Shown here piece after piece: positions 1 to 14,840 of a stretch of DNA of 64,000 nucleotides (the first letter of the stretch is position 1; every line of letters begins with the position of its first letter). The position numbers and the translations under genes were made by a program. Location of the stretch: positions 8,624,001 to 8,688,000 of the forward strand of contig NC_092872.1 of assembly GCF_028372415.1 (NCBI RefSeq), read 5' to 3'. The notes below the pieces were generated by a model, which did no database searches, was not told the origin of the DNA, and saw nothing but the letters and a program-made list of their open reading frames with translations. Source of the DNA: Notamacropus eugenii. Lineage: Eukaryota > Chordata > Mammalia > Diprotodontia > Macropodidae.

Positions 1-520
1 CCCTCAGTTTCCAATTTTTGCCATCACAAAAAGAGCTGCTGTAAATACTTTGGTGCATGTGAGTCTTTTCCCCTTTTTTATGATTTCTTTGGGGTGCAGA
101 TCTAATAATGGTATTGCTGGATCAAAGGGTATGTGTAGTTTTATAGCCTTTTTGGGTATAGTTCCAAATTGTTCTCCAGAATCATTTGGATCAGTTCACA
201 ACTCCACCAACAATGCATTAGTGTTTCAATTTTCCCACATCTTCTCTAACATTTATTATTTTCCTTTTCTGTTATATCAGCCAATCTGATAAGTGTGAAG
301 TGGTACCTCAGAATTGTTTTAATTTGCATTTCTCTAATCAATAGTATTTAGAGCATTTTTTTATATGACTATGGATAGCTTTAATTTCTTCATCTGAAAA
401 CTGCCTGTTCATATCCCTTGACCACTTATCAATTGGGGAATGATTTGTAGTCTTATAAATTTGACTCAGTTATCTATATATTTGAGAAATGAGGTCTTTA
501 TCAGAAACACTGTTAGCCAC
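1..520 (-). repeat. L1 LINE fragment (ORF2 C-terminal part)
   Basis: Read on the minus strand, this is the C-terminal part of L1 ORF2, including the stretch around 'tggtacctcagaattgtttt' and 'gaccacttatcaattgggga'. The same stretches occur in the plus-strand L1 at 2150-3712. The copy runs off the left window edge, has no usable reading frame and is a dead fragment. Similarity fades near 520. Confidence 0.8.
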
Positions 521-1138
521 CAGTTCTTATGCCTGCCCTGTTCCCAGCCCCAAGTCCCTCTTTTTTTGTCTGACAGTCTCACTGAGAGGCCACCAGAGCT
601 CATTCCCCTTCCCTTCTTCTACCCTGGGGAGGAGGAAGAAGGGGTCCTGTAAAAGAAGTTTGTGTAAAGCCTTCCTTTCCTTATCTTATGTGACTCATCA
701 GCATCCGTAGCATGGTGTCCCTTCTGCCATGAACCTTTTTGGGAAGTTTGGTATGATCTATCTACTCCTTCCCTCTTTGTTTTCATAATGGTCCTTAAAC
801 ATTATTTCATTTTCTCCTTCTGAGCACCTCAGGAACTGTGATGTTAGTGTTCAGATGTGATATTTCTACTGTCATCTTTAGGGAAAGTAGTTTGTTATAA
901 AAATTTTGCATCTTTTCCTTTTTCTTTTTGTTTGTTCGTCTTTCTTCCATCTTTATCCTTAAATGCCCTGGGAATGATCTGGTATAATTGGGTCTCATGC
1001 CATGCTTCTGTTGACATGTTTTTCCTTCCATTGCTTCTCATTTTATCATATTGCTTTTAATCTTCTACCATCCCTCTCCTTAACATTTTATGAATTAGTT
1101 TATGATCTGGACTGTTTTCAGACTCAAAATCCCCTAAC
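521..1138. other. Non-repetitive intergenic or intronic DNA
   Basis: No gene or repeat is recognised here. The segment is T-rich on the plus strand, and the short open frames have no protein features. It may belong to an upstream intron of ZBTB47. Confidence 0.4.
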
Positions 1139-1440
1139 TGAGAAGGAACCTTAGAGGTAATCTGGTCTAGCATTGTCATTTATAAAAGAGGAAATTAAGG
1201 TCCAGGGAGGGGAAGGGACTTCCCTGAGGCCATGCAGGACTTAACCCCAGGTCTCTGATTCCCAAGTCTAGGGTCCTTACCATCACACATGCGATGTGCC
1301 CAGTGGCAGCTAAGTGGTATGGTGGATGGAGTGCTAGGCCTGTACTCAGGAAGACTCAAATTCAAATGTTACTTCAAATGCTGAACAGCTGTGTAATGCC
1401 AGGCACAATGCCCTGGCACACAGTAGGCACTTAATAAGAG
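1139..1440. repeat. Two SINE copies (MIR-type minus, tRNA-headed plus)
   Basis: 1139-1290 is an antisense MIR-type SINE with the core 'gaaattaaggtccagggagg'. 1303-1440 is a plus-strand SINE whose head reads 'ggcagctaagtggtatggtg' and whose tail ends in 'cacagtaggcacttaataag'. The internal part is short, so it is a diverged or partly deleted copy. Confidence 0.7.
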
Positions 1441-1900
1441 GAGACATCATTGTGGGCAGGAATAATGAGAGAAGGCTTCCTGGAGGGAGGGGGTATACCT
1501 GGATCCAGGCTTGGAGATGGGTAGAATTTGCATAAGCAGAGAAAGGGCAGAGGCTCAGTGCTTCATGGGAATCCACCAAACAGAAGAGGCCAGAGCTACG
1601 CACACATCCATATATATATGTATCCATATAGACACATGTATGTGCACACAGAGTCTGGTCATCCCATTTCTCTCCCTAACCTCCTCCCTCTTAGATTTTT
1701 TAGCCCAGAATATATTGATCTCTAGCAATATTGTATGTTAACAGTTCACAGCTAGATCAAAGTTTCATGAGGTCCCCAGAAAGGGGAAAACAAGTAGCCA
1801 GTTTATACAAACTCTATCACCAATGAACCTTCTTTTCTTAAAGCTACTTGTTGGTTTGCCTGAATAAAAAAACCTGCTTGGATCTGTGGTCATTGGTCAA
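1441..1900. other. Unassigned DNA with a small AT/AC microsatellite
   Basis: Nothing is recognised apart from a short alternating ATAT/ACAC stretch at about 1605-1645. Confidence 0.35.
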
Positions 1901-2148
1901 TGTGTTTGTCCTTCGTTGCTCAAGAAGACCATGCCACCAGAGAAATGATGACATGACTTGCACTTGACTTTGTTTTGAGTGAGGGAGGGCTGTGCACGTC
2001 ACCAGCCTCACTTCTCCTCCACAGCTATCTGATTCCAGTGACCAGATAATCATCAGGATGACTGGAGATGACCCAGGATGCACTCACTGGGAGACATTGG
2101 GCCCTTTAGGCCCACTTAGGGTGAGGCAACGCCCATTCCTTGAATAGG
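1901..2148 (+). repeat. SINE with 'tccttcgttgc' module
   Basis: The copy begins 'tgtttgtccttcgttgctca', continues through 'gatgacatgacttgcacttg' and 'caccagcctcacttctcctc', and ends near 'gggagacattgggcccttta'. The same module recurs at 4074, 43130 and 49450. I recognise it as a dispersed marsupial repeat but do not assign a family name. Confidence 0.7.
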
Positions 2149-2149
2149 C

Positions 2150-3712
2150 CTGTTTAAGAAGCAGCCAGTCTAAGAAACAGAAGGGTAGACAAGTGGAATA
2201 GGCTAGGAACTCAAGACACAGTAGGCAATGAATATGGCAATCTTCTGTTTGACAAACCCAAGGACCCCAGCTTCTGGGAGAAGAACTCACTGTTCAACAA
2301 AAATTGCTGGGAAAACTGGATAACAAACAGTGTGGCGAAAACTAGGCATAGACCCATGCCTGACACTGTACACAAGAATAAAGTCCAAATGGATACATGG
2401 CCTAGGTATAAAGAATGATACCATGAACAAACTGGAGGAGCAAGAAATGGTGTATTTGTCAGATTTATGGAGAATAGAAGAATTTTTGATTAAAGAAGAG
2501 ATAGAAAACATTATGAAATGCAAGATGGATAATTTTGATTATATTAAACTGAAAAGTTGTTGCACAACCAAACCCAATGCAACCAAAATTCGGAGGGATG
2601 TAGTATTTGGGAAAGAATTTTTACAGCTAGTCTTGAGGATAAAGGCCTCATTTCTAGAATATATAGAGAACTGAGTCAAATTTACAACAATACAAATCAT
2701 TCCCCAATTGATAAATGGTCAAAGGATATGAACAGGTGAATTTTCAGAGGAAGAAATTAAAGCTATCTATAATCATATGAAAAAATGTTCTAAATCACTT
2801 TTAATTAGAGAGATGCAAATCAAAACAACTCTGAGGTACCACATCACACCTATAAGATTGGCAAACATGACAGAACAGGAAAATGATAAATGTCGGAGAG
2901 GATGTGGGAGAGTTGGAACACTAATTCATTGTTGGTGGAGTTGTGAGCTCATCCAACCATTCTGAAGAGCGGTTTGGAACTATGCCCAAAGGGCTACAAA
3001 AATGTGCATACCCTCTGATCCAGCAATATCACTTCTAGGACTGTATCCCCAAGAGATCATAAAAATGGGAAAGGGTCCCACACGTACAAAAATATTTATA
3101 GCAGCACTCTTTGTAGGGACCAACAACTGGAAATCAAGGGGATGCCCATCCATTGGGGAATGGCTGAATAAATTATGGTATATGAATGTAATGGAATACT
3201 ATTGCGCCATAAGAAATGATGAACAAGAAGATTTCAGAGAGGCCTGGAAGGACTTATACAATCTGATGCTGAGTGAAAGGAGCAGAACTAGGAGAACTTT
3301 GTGCACAACAATGACCACAGTGTGTGTGAGTTTTTTCTGGTAGACTTGGATCTTCATAGCAGTGCAAGGACTTAGAAAAAAAAATTCCCAATGATCTTCT
3401 AAGGCAAAATGCTTTCCACATTCAGAGAAAGAACTATGGAATTCAATCGCAGAATGTAGCAGATCATTTTTTGTGTGTGTGTTTAATGTTTTGGTTTGTT
3501 ATATGATTTCTCCCATTTAGTTTAGTTCTTCTACACAGCATGACTATAGTGAAAATGTATTCAATAGGAATGTATGTATAGATCCTATATAGAATTGTAT
3601 GCTGTCTCGGGGAAGGAGCGGGGTAGTGGTGGGTAGGTAAGGGGGGAAAACATCTAAGTTTTATGGTAGTGATTTAGAACACTAAAAATAAATTTAGAAA
3701 AAAAAAGGAAAA
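2150..3712 (+). repeat. 5'-truncated L1 LINE, ORF2 3' half and 3' UTR
   Basis: The conceptual translation shows the L1 ORF2 C-terminal region: KLGIDPCLTLYTRIKSKWIH at 2330 onward, then GCGRVGTLIHCWWSCEL near 2910, IPSDPAISLLGLYPQEI near 3005 and KLWYMNVMEYYCAIRND near 3170. These match the L1 motifs HCWWEC, YDPAIPLLGIYP and MEYYSA. The frame is broken in several places. The 3' UTR with 'ttcatagcagtgcaaggact' and an A-rich tail follows to about 3712. The endonuclease and the catalytic reverse-transcriptase core are missing, so this is a dead 5'-truncated insertion. Confidence 0.9.
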
Positions 3713-4358
3713 AAAGAAAAAGAAGAAGCCAGGACATGGCCCCTTTAATGATGTCAAGAAAAGAAAGACATCAGACTGGGAGGGAAACAGCAACAGTTAC
3801 TATTGGTAATCGCTCTAAAGCTAGGAGGGTCCAGAGGAGCCCTGAGGCAGGGGCCCATTGGGGTCCCAGCTTCAGAGTGCAGTTAAGTTTTAGGTTTTGT
3901 ATAAGGACAGGACAGGACGGGGGATAGGAAAGGAAAGGAGCCAGTAAAACCCAAGTCAACTGGGCATCTTTTGGCCATCCAGATTTACCTTCCTGTGGAG
4001 AGGAGGAGGAAGGGGGGAAGGCAGACAGGAGAGGAGGAGTTGAGTTACCCAGCTAGCTGGGTCCCTATTCAGTGTTTGTGTTTGTCCTTCGTTGCCAAAG
4101 AAGACCTTGCCATCAGAGAAATGATGACATGACTTGCACTTCACAGGGAGGTGAAATTTGCATATTTCAGACCCATTTTAAAGCCTGTCATAAAGGCAGA
4201 GCCTGTGATTAAACCAACAAATAGTCTTTGGAAAGATTTTGATGGACTAAAACAGATAGAATGAATTTAGAAGATGACATTTAAGAGAATTAAATGTAGA
4301 GCTTGGAGACTAAAACAAACACAAGGAGTAGAGGAGGGAGTTGTTATGGCTAAATAAC
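3713..4358. other. Unassigned DNA with a truncated SINE
   Basis: The only recognised repeat is 4074-4145, a truncated plus-strand copy of the 'tccttcgttgc' SINE module. The rest shows no gene or repeat signature. Confidence 0.45.
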
Positions 4359-4392
4359 CATTCTTTTATCTATCTGTCTGTCTGTCTATCTA

Positions 4393-4465
<73 letters not shown>

Positions 4466-4525
4466 GTCCATCTATCTGTCTATCTATCTACCTATCTATC
4501 TATCATCTATCTATCTATCTATCTA

Positions 4526-4558
<33 letters not shown>
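4359..4558 (+). repeat. (TCTA/TCTG)n microsatellite
   Basis: About 200 bp of tetranucleotide repeat alternate between TCTA and TCTG blocks, with one interruption 'tgtccatctatctgtc' in the middle. The open frame through it encodes only Tyr-Leu-Ser-Ile repeats and is not a gene. It is likely to be length-polymorphic. Confidence 0.97.
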
Positions 4559-5120
4559 TTTTGGGAGGCAATTGGGGTTAAGTGACTTGCCCAGGATCAT
4601 ATAGCTGGTAAGTATCTGAGGTCACATTTGAACTCATGTCCTCCTGACTCCAGAGCTGGTTGCTCTGAATAACCATTCTTATGAAAAAGGGCTGGGGGTT
4701 TTAGTGGACCACCAGCACAGGATGAATCAGTCCTGTAACATGGCAGCCAAATAAAGTTAACATAATTTTAGGGCATGTTAATAGAGGCTGAACCTCTAGA
4801 AGGCAGTGATACAGAGGAAAGAGCACTGGTTTTGGAGTCAGGTCCTGGGTTCATATCTTGCCTCTCAGGTGCTTACTTTAACTTTAGTGACCTCGGACAA
4901 GTCACTTTCCCTCTGTGGGCCTCAGTTTCCTCATGTGTAAAATAAAGGTGTAGGACTAGAGGCCTGAGAGGATCCTTTCCAGATCTAAATCTGCGGTAGT
5001 CCTGCTGACTGTGGTCTGAGCACCATATTTTAGAAGGGATTCTGGCCAACTAGAATGGACCTGGAGGGCAACTAGGATGGGGAGGACGCTGGAGACCATG
5101 ACTGAAACACAAGTAACTTC
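4559..5120. repeat. SINEs and a CR1/L3 fragment
   Basis: 4559-4665 is a minus-strand tRNA-headed SINE ('gaactcatgtcctcctgact'). 4785-4995 is a plus-strand MIR-type SINE ('cctcagtttcctcatgtgta'). 4995-5115 resembles the CR1/L3 3' region ('tgagcaccatattttagaag'). Confidence 0.7.
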
Positions 5121-5394
5121 AGTGTTAGCTCAAATCAGCTTGAGAAAGCTGGGAGCATTTACACCTCAGAAATGGGCAAACTACTGGTCAGGGCTTGGTT
5201 TAATGTGTTGTTGATTGTTTAGACTTTAAAAAGTCATAGGGAAAATATTAATAATGCAGATTAAACTTAAAAGTATGTCATGCCTCCATTTTTCCTCTGG
5301 AGAGCTGGTTGTTAAACATTAGCCAACACACTGATGGGTTCAAGAAACTTAAATGTAAACTCCTGGTTTTTTTCATTGGATTTCCACTTCCTAC

Positions 5395-5755
5395 CAGGGT
5401 GCCTGACAGAAAAATAGATATTTAATAAATGTTTATTGAATTGGACTGAAGGTCCAAGGCCTGGAGAAGAGAAACCCTTGGTAAGAAATTGGGGAGAGAC
5501 AGTCATTATAATGACAGCTCATGTAGCATTTACCGTGGGCTACGCATTTCACAGTTATGATCTCCTTTGATCCTTACAACAATCCGGAAGGTAGGTGCTA
5601 TTATTATCACCATTTTACAGATGAGGAAACTGAGGCAAACAGAAGTTAAGTGACTTGCTCAGGATCCTCCAGCTAATGCATGTCTGAGGCTGGATTCGAT
5701 TTCGTATCTTCCTGACTTTAGGCCTGTGCTCTATCTGCTGTGCCTTCTAGCTATT
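5395..5755. repeat. SINE/L2 tail and full-length antisense MIR-type SINE
   Basis: 5395-5450 has a plus-strand LINE/SINE tail ('atttaataaatgtttattga'). 5515-5755 is a nearly complete antisense MIR-type element with 'ttacagatgaggaaactgag' and 'ctgtgctctatctgctgtgc'. Confidence 0.75.
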
Positions 5756-6034
5756 CATGGGATAGATGTTTACAAATAGCACAAGGCAGAAGAATTAGAT
5801 TTGTTCTGCCTGACCTCAGTCGGTAGATCCGGGAGTAATGGGTAGACTTTTGAGGGAGGCAGCTTTTGGCACAATATTAGGACAGACTTTCCAACAAACA
5901 GAACTGTGTCCAGGGTGGAATGAGTTTCCTGGAGAGGAAGGGTGCATTAGGTATCTTTAAACTGGATGACCTGTGGTCCAGGATGTAGATGAGGTTACTG
6001 CTCAGGCACAGGTTGACCTTGATGCCAGCAGAAG

Positions 6035-6465
6035 TCCCTTCTTTCTCTGAGATCAAATACAGACTCCTCACATTGGCTTTTAAAGCCCTGCCACAACCTG
6101 GTTCGAGCTCCACTCTGCATATGTATCTCACACTATTCTCTTTCACCATCTTGAGCACTCCTACTTCTAATGACCACCCTCCCCTTCTAATACTGTCTTC
6201 CTGTCAAACTGGCCTGTGGCTGTTCCCTCGGCTTGGCACTTCATCTGTGATCTCTGGGCTTAGCTCAGGGGCCACCTCCTACAGAAAGCCTTCCTTAATA
6301 CACATCACCTCTCCCCCCAGCTCATGTTCAGTGTCCTCAAATTACCTTGCATTTATGTATCTTGTATTTATTCCTTGTACCACCAGGAACATATGTTTCT
6401 TGGAGGCAAGACTGTTGCCTTTTGTATCTTTAGGGCCTTCCACATACTGAGCATTTCATTGAATT
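6035..6465 (+). repeat. L2-type LINE 3' remnant
   Basis: The segment shows the characteristic L2 order: 'cttttaaagccctgccacaa', 'cctacagaaagccttcctta' and then the 3' end 'tatctttagggccttccaca'. It carries many changes and has no coding capacity. It lies upstream of the penultimate ZBTB47 exon. Confidence 0.7.
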
Positions 6466-6537
6466 CAACAATCGAGTCTTGAATTGATTTTTCTAGACTC
6501 CCAGAGGGAGGGGGACGTTCTCAGACTTCTGTACTAG

Positions 6538-9054
<2,517 letters not shown>

Positions 9055-9204
9055 GGCCCTGCTGCTCTACCCCAGAGCCCTCCCATTGCCTCTGGTCCAT
9101 GCCAAGTTTGTCCCAGCTGCACCTCCGAAAGGACCCCATGGATTGACTCTGGACAGTGGAGCCCATGTGTGTTCCTCTCTTTTCTCCCCTCTCTTTTTCC
9201 TCAG

Positions 9205-9720
9205 TAGAGTGGAAGGAGCGATTGATGTGATTTCCAAGAACCAGGCTCAGATTCTCACTCTGCCACTTTCCCATGTGACTTTGGGCAGGCTGCTGGTCTT
9301 CTTTGAACTTCAGTTTCCTCATCTATACTAGGAGGAAGTCGGACTAGATGTTAGATAAGATCCCTTCCAGTTCTGAAGTCCTGTGCTCCTCCCAGCCTCC
9401 TCCCACGCCCTTCCTGTTCCATGACCACTCAGTTCCATTTTCATATGGTCTCATCATGGTGGTGTTGGGGATGAATGGGGTACAGGCTGAGGCCCTGGAT
9501 GGGGTCCAGAGGTAGTGCCACTTAGTTTTGGGGGGGGTTCCCTATTGCTCTGGTGAGAGGGAAAGGAACAGGGCTTGGGAGGGCAGAATGGTATAGTGGA
9601 GAGACCTGGGTTAAGAGTCATTAGATTCATATCTAGACTATGGGTTTTACTTGCCTTGAGTGAGGGAGCTCTCTGGGTCTCAGTTTCTTCATTTGTAAAA
9701 TGAGAGAGTAGAGTTGTAAG
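9205..9720 (+). repeat. Two plus-strand MIR-type SINEs in the probable 3' UTR
   Basis: The copies are 9205-9385 ('cttcagtttcctcatctata' followed by 'atcccttccagttctgaagt') and 9590-9720 ('tctgggtctcagtttcttca'). Both are diverged. Confidence 0.7.
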
Positions 9721-9989
9721 GGGGTGGGCAGAGGCTGGCAGGAGAGGCAGCAGTGAGTAGTAGGGGTCAGCTGATGCCAGTTTTCTCATCTAGGCTCAGA
9801 GGACCTCGGGTGAGGAGGTTGAGATTTAGGAATCAAGATGGAGGCAAGGTAGGGGTGGGTCATTTGCCACCCAAGATGAGTGACCCAAGTGGAAGGCCAT
9901 GGGTCCTCTGAGAGTCCCCGTGTGCCCCTGTGGGTGAGGGGGCCAGTGCAGAGAGGTGAGGCTGGTGAGAATGAAGGTCACTGTCCTAG

Positions 9990-10330
9990 TGTGTGTGTGC
10001 ACATGTGTGTCCCAGAGTCGGGGTCTATGTGTCTGTGTCTCTCTGTGTCTGATAGTGTGTGACTGAGAGACTCTGTGTCTCTGTGCCCACCCAGGGATGT
10101 TTTTAGACCAACGTCTGTGTGTGTGGCTCCGAGGAGAATGCGTATGGGGTGAGGTACAGTCTGTGTGCAGGATTGTGTGTTTGTGCATGCATGCACACTC
10201 ATGTGAGTGTCCATGCATCTGTGTGTCTGCCTGTCTTTGTGCACCACTATTTTTGGGTGTGTTTCTAAGAGGGAAAATGTGTGAATGGGGGACCATCTGT
10301 ATGTGTTTTGGTGTCTCTATATGTATTGGG
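9990..10330 (+). repeat. Imperfect GT-rich tract
   Basis: The sequence is rich in TGTGTG, interrupted by CTCTCTG and CATGCA blocks. A second, shorter GT-rich block lies at 11818-11900. Cys/Val-rich or His/Thr-rich frames through them are not genes. Confidence 0.8.
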
Positions 10331-12957
10331 GGGGTAAAGACCTCAGGACAAGCACTAGATTCACTTTGATTGGGGGTGGGCTAAGCCCCATCAATTTTGC
10401 CAAAATGCCATTTCTCCCTTCTCTCCCCCGCCGTCTCCTCCTGGCTGCTGGCCTTGGGGCTCACAGGTATGGGCAGGGAGGGAGCCCAGATCACAGGAGA
10501 CCAAGCCTACAGGGATTTCAGGGCTAGGGAGGGAAACTGAGTAGCAGCTGTTTGGTTATACTTTGGGAAAGGAAGTTGGGAATGGTGCCCCAGGGGTACG
10601 CTTAGCCCTTCCCCTCACTCCCAGGGGATCAGCCTCAGAACAACTATGGGCAGAGGGCAGTGGATTCATTGTCTTCCAACTGCCTCCTTCCTCACACAAC
10701 CTCTCTTAGTAATTTTTAGGCCCCCTCCCTTGGTGGTTGATAAGATGGGACTTGGAACCTGTGTTCTTTTTTTCATAGATGGGGAGAGTAGGCATGGGGC
10801 AATGGGAGCCAAGCTCAGCCAGCCACAGAGTTCTATGCTAGTCCATAGGCTAGGGAGGGGAATGCCTTCAGCTGGGAGGGGTTGCATCCCTCAGGGCTTT
10901 CCAAGGCTTGGGTCTTCAAAATCATCCCTTCCTCTTGCCTGATCAGGGGGTAGGGGGAAGGGCAGGTGAGGAAAGGACCCTTTACACAAACTAGAGGAAT
11001 CACAACTTGCTGGGGAGGACTTGGTTCTCAAAGTGCCTTACAGTTTAGAAGGAGGGGGAGGATGAGGATGATGGTACCTTGGGGTAGGAATGCCAAGTAC
11101 TCTGTCCTCTGGGGGATCCTGAGGTCAGTCAACCAAAGAAGCCCCCTGAGGGGTCACTGGTCATTCTCCAAATGCAATCCCAATCCCCAAAGGTTGAATG
11201 CTGCCAGAGCCCATGGCAAGAGGGAGGGAATCTACTACGGTTGAGGGGAGGAATTCACTGCTTCTTGCTTTGGCCCCATGGGCAGCATCCCAGAATCCTG
11301 AGCCAATAGCTCTTCCCTCTATGTGCTCCCTCACCATGCCCCCTCCCCCCCAACTCACACCCCCACCCCCTGCATTGGAAGAAATGACTTGGACCAAGGT
11401 TGGGTCAATGAAAAGTCAGAATTTCTTCAGAAATAGAAGCAGGGAAATACTAGGCCCTTTATTTCTGGGTCTCTAGGTGCTACAAATACCTTTTTTAGGG
11501 GGAAGGCATAGCCAAGAGGCTGGCATGTTGGGGGCCTGCCCTCCATGGGTGATGACAGTTTTAACAGGGAACCCCATCCATCCACCTACCCACCCACTCT
11601 GTAGAATTTCTCCCAGTCCCCTCCAGCTGGTTCTCAGGACTGGTGCCCCAGAGCGAGCTTAGGTGCCTCATGGTCTTTCTCTTGGTGGGCTGCAGGGCAG
11701 GAGAGTGAAAGCTGCTTGGTCTTGGCTAGGAGGGTTATCATGGGTGCTGGCAGGGGTCATCGACTTCTTCTAGCCTGCTGCTCTCCCACTCCATCCCCCA
11801 CCTAAAAGGAAATACAGGGTGTGTGTGCTGGAGGGACATTAGGGTGAATGTGTTCATTAGAGTATGTGTGTGAGCACGTATGTATGCATGTGTGTATGGA
11901 AAAAACTTGGATATGACAGAAGTAACGTGAATGTGCTTCCTCACTCCCCTGTGCTGGGGCTAAGTGGCCATTTATGACATTCACCTCCCCCTCTCTTCCT
12001 GTCTTCATGGGCCAGCTGAGGCTTTGCATCCTGTGGGCTGCCTCATCTTCCCCATCCTGTCCCTCCCCTCCAGGCTGCTGCCACAGCAGGGCTCAGGCTG
12101 GCCCAGGGCCTTCTGTACCAATTGGGACTGTAATACAAACTCAGGCAGCCTGCCTCTTCTTGGTTGGAGGTGTGAGCTGAGCTCGTACAGATGAGGCAGT
12201 AGTTCCCGCAGTGGATTGTTGCAGTTAAGGTGGCTCGTAATCCTATTCCTAAAATGAGGCAGTTCCATAAGCTAATTCTTCTTGATTAAGCTCCTTTATT
12301 TTTCATTTTGTAACTTTTTTTTTTTTTGGTAATTTTTAAGATTCTTTGCACCTTAATCCCCTCCCTCTGCTCTCCTCCCCCACTGATACCAGGCCCTGGG
12401 AGACAGGACCTCCTGCTTAACCATGGCTATGTCAAAAATGGAGCAGGAAGATTAAGGACTTGGAAGAAAATGAACCTCTTCTCCCCACCTCCTGCTGGAA
12501 ACCCCTGGAAACTGGGGCCAGCCTTGTGGAGGGTAGGGGTCTGAAAATGGGGACTGAAGTGGTGCTGGGGGCTTGAGTGGTGATATTGCCCAAATAGGCA
12601 ATGCCCACCTATGTAAACTTCCCCCTCACTGGGCCCTAATGACAGATGTGGCCCCTCCTCCTCTGGGACATGGGGGCCCAGGTACTGTGTGACTTGAATG
12701 GTCAGAGAGGTTGATCCTACATTAAGGAAAAACAAAAGCCAAAGTCAACCTGAGTAGAACGGACTGTGGCTGGCAGCCAGGGAGGTGGGAGGTGGGGGGG
12801 ACTACAGGGAACTATAGAGAAGCTAGACACAGAGCACTTAGTAAGGCCAGATTTGAGCTGTTCCAGCTGGTGGCCGTGGGCCCATTAGACTCCACGCCAT
12901 GGGGCGGGCTGGTCATGGGACCCTTAAGTGTGATAAACAATATTATTAATAATAATT

Positions 12958-12963
12958 AATAAA
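12958..12963 (+). terminator. ZBTB47: Candidate poly(A) signal for ZBTB47
   Basis: AATAAA sits in the AT-rich context 'aataattaataaacaaagca'. A T/GT-rich stretch 'ctttattctgtatagatgtg' follows directly and could be the downstream element. Confidence 0.5.
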
Positions 12964-12985
12964 CAAAGCACTTTATTCTGTATAG

Positions 12986-14340
12986 ATGTGGGGCAACCCA
13001 GGGGGGGAGTTGGAATGTTTTAAGGAGACTCACCCTGGGAAATTGTGGTAGCCAGTTTCCTGTTGATTGATGGAGGAATGTTTTTGTTTTTTTTTTTAAG
13101 AAAAACTCTGTAATCAATATATGATAACTCCCCCTTCCCTAGCTGCATGCATTGTTTGAGGGGGGTATTGGGGGAGAGATGGGGAGTGGGGCAAAGAAAG
13201 ATCTGCTTAAAAGCATTTTGACCTTAGTGGGATGGAAGGGGAAGCAGAAACCACAGCGATCTACTGTTTCATGCTCAGAGGTGACATAGTACCCTACTAG
13301 CCACATCTGGGCTTTTCTCCATTTAGACTCTCCCATTAGTAATTTCTCCCAGGAAATGAGGCCCTATCCCTGAGAAGTGGGTGAAGGGATAGCTGCCCTC
13401 CCCTCCCCTCCGTCCCCAGAAATATGTCCCATGCTGGAGGGCCGTGCACACCTCGGGGACCCATTGGAAATATGGAAGAGGAGTGTTCCTCCAAATAATC
13501 TCTCTTCCTAGATTTTGTATGAGAAGATCAGATCTGCTGCTAAACTGTGTGACATTTGGTGAAACACTTTCCCTCCCTTCTCCCATCCCTTATCTCAAAT
13601 GAGGGTGATGTACTAAGGTCCTTTCTGGCTAATCTGTGGTCCTTAACCATTCCTGGCCTAGCAACTGCAGGATTTTCTTGGGAAATGTCTTCAAAACTGG
13701 GGCCTTTTCTGGGCCCCATAGAGACTTTCCACCCTCCATTCACTCATGGTCAACCCCTACTCCTGTCTATTACTGTATGATGCCCAGCCTTGGCATCCTG
13801 GTGGCTTCTACCCCAACTGCCTTGAAAGGGCTACTTTTTAAAATCCCTAGTAGAGAGGCAGACTGGAAAGAGCACTGGTTAGGAGTAGCTAGAATGGGGG
13901 GGAGTCACGCTTTTGCTGTAGCTACTTTAGCCTGAAGGTGGTCATCTGGGCAATTCCACCTAAGCCTCTCCATCCAATTCAGAGAACTGCCTTGGTCTCT
14001 TCCCAACGTTAAAGGCATTTCTTTTGGAGAGGGTGGGAGTTTGCCTTACCTCTGCTCTGGTGCAACTCCATGGTGGGCCATCTCATAAGGGAGTGAGTTC
14101 CCTGACAATCTGGAAGATGTCTGCTTAGGTTGGATCAGGTTGATTAGGTTGATCCTCTTCAGTTCTGAAAGTCTATAATTCTATGGTTTCCCCCATGGTA
14201 CAAGGGCTAATACTTAATCTGGTGTCCAAAGAGGCATGACAGGTTTTGGATTTTGGGAGGTCACCATCTTGAGATGCAGAGTTGAAGGCCAAGGAGCTAG
14301 GTCCTCTCAGGATGCCTAGATTGGCAGGAAAGCAGACTAA
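12986..14340. other. Intergenic DNA without recognised features
   Basis: There is no gene signature. A degenerate SINE tail ('agttctgaaagtctataatt') occurs near 14160. Otherwise it appears unique. Confidence 0.4.
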
Positions 14341-14344
14341 ACCA

Positions 14345-14840
14345 TAAATTTAAAGACTAGACCAGGCCTTAGCAATTACCTGGGTCCACTTCCCTCATTA
14401 TAAGGGTGGGGAAACTGGCCCTCAAAGTAACTCCAATATCTAATGAGAAGTAGAAGAGCTGGAATTGGAACTCGGGTCTTTTGCTTATAAACCCAGAAGG
14501 CCCTCAACTCATTCCCCTGCTTGAAAATCTTGGCTTACTGGGTTTTCCATCCTTTTTAAGATGACTATATATTCCCCAGAGCTGGAATAAATTTCAAAAA
14601 ATTCTGATGCCAGGAAACCACTGAGCAGTGTGTCTTCTCTGGGTCTCAGTTTCCTCATCTATTAAATGAAGGGAGTTGAACTCTGTAGGATTTAATGCTG
14701 AGGAGCTTTCCAACCTTAGGTCCTATGATTCTGTACAAAATCAAACATTGATTAAGAACCCTTGTATATTGAATACTATGCTCAGTGCTAAGGGAGATAG
14801 GAAGTTTAGAAAAGATAGGGTCCCCACTCTCCAAAAGCTA
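14345..14840. repeat. SINE cluster and ancient interspersed repeat
   Basis: 14345-14515 is a minus MIR-type copy ('agagctggaattggaactcg'). 14630-14740 is a plus copy ('ctcagtttcctcatctatta'). 14745-14830 is the start of an old repeat ('aatactatgctcagtgctaa'). Confidence 0.6.

Larger units (their letters stand above)
9055..12985 (+). other. ZBTB47: Probable ZBTB47 3' UTR
   Basis: This is an inference. No AATAAA was noticed between the stop codon and 12958. Most of 9720-12950 lacks the interspersed repeats that fill the rest of the window, as expected for a long transcribed 3' UTR. Two MIR-type SINEs at 9205-9385 and 9590-9720 lie near the start. Small open frames inside have no protein features. 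Confidence 0.5.

Noticed and set aside
4341-4604. 87-codon frame of Tyr-Leu-Ser-Ile repeats
   Set aside because: It is a translation of the TCTA/TCTG microsatellite.
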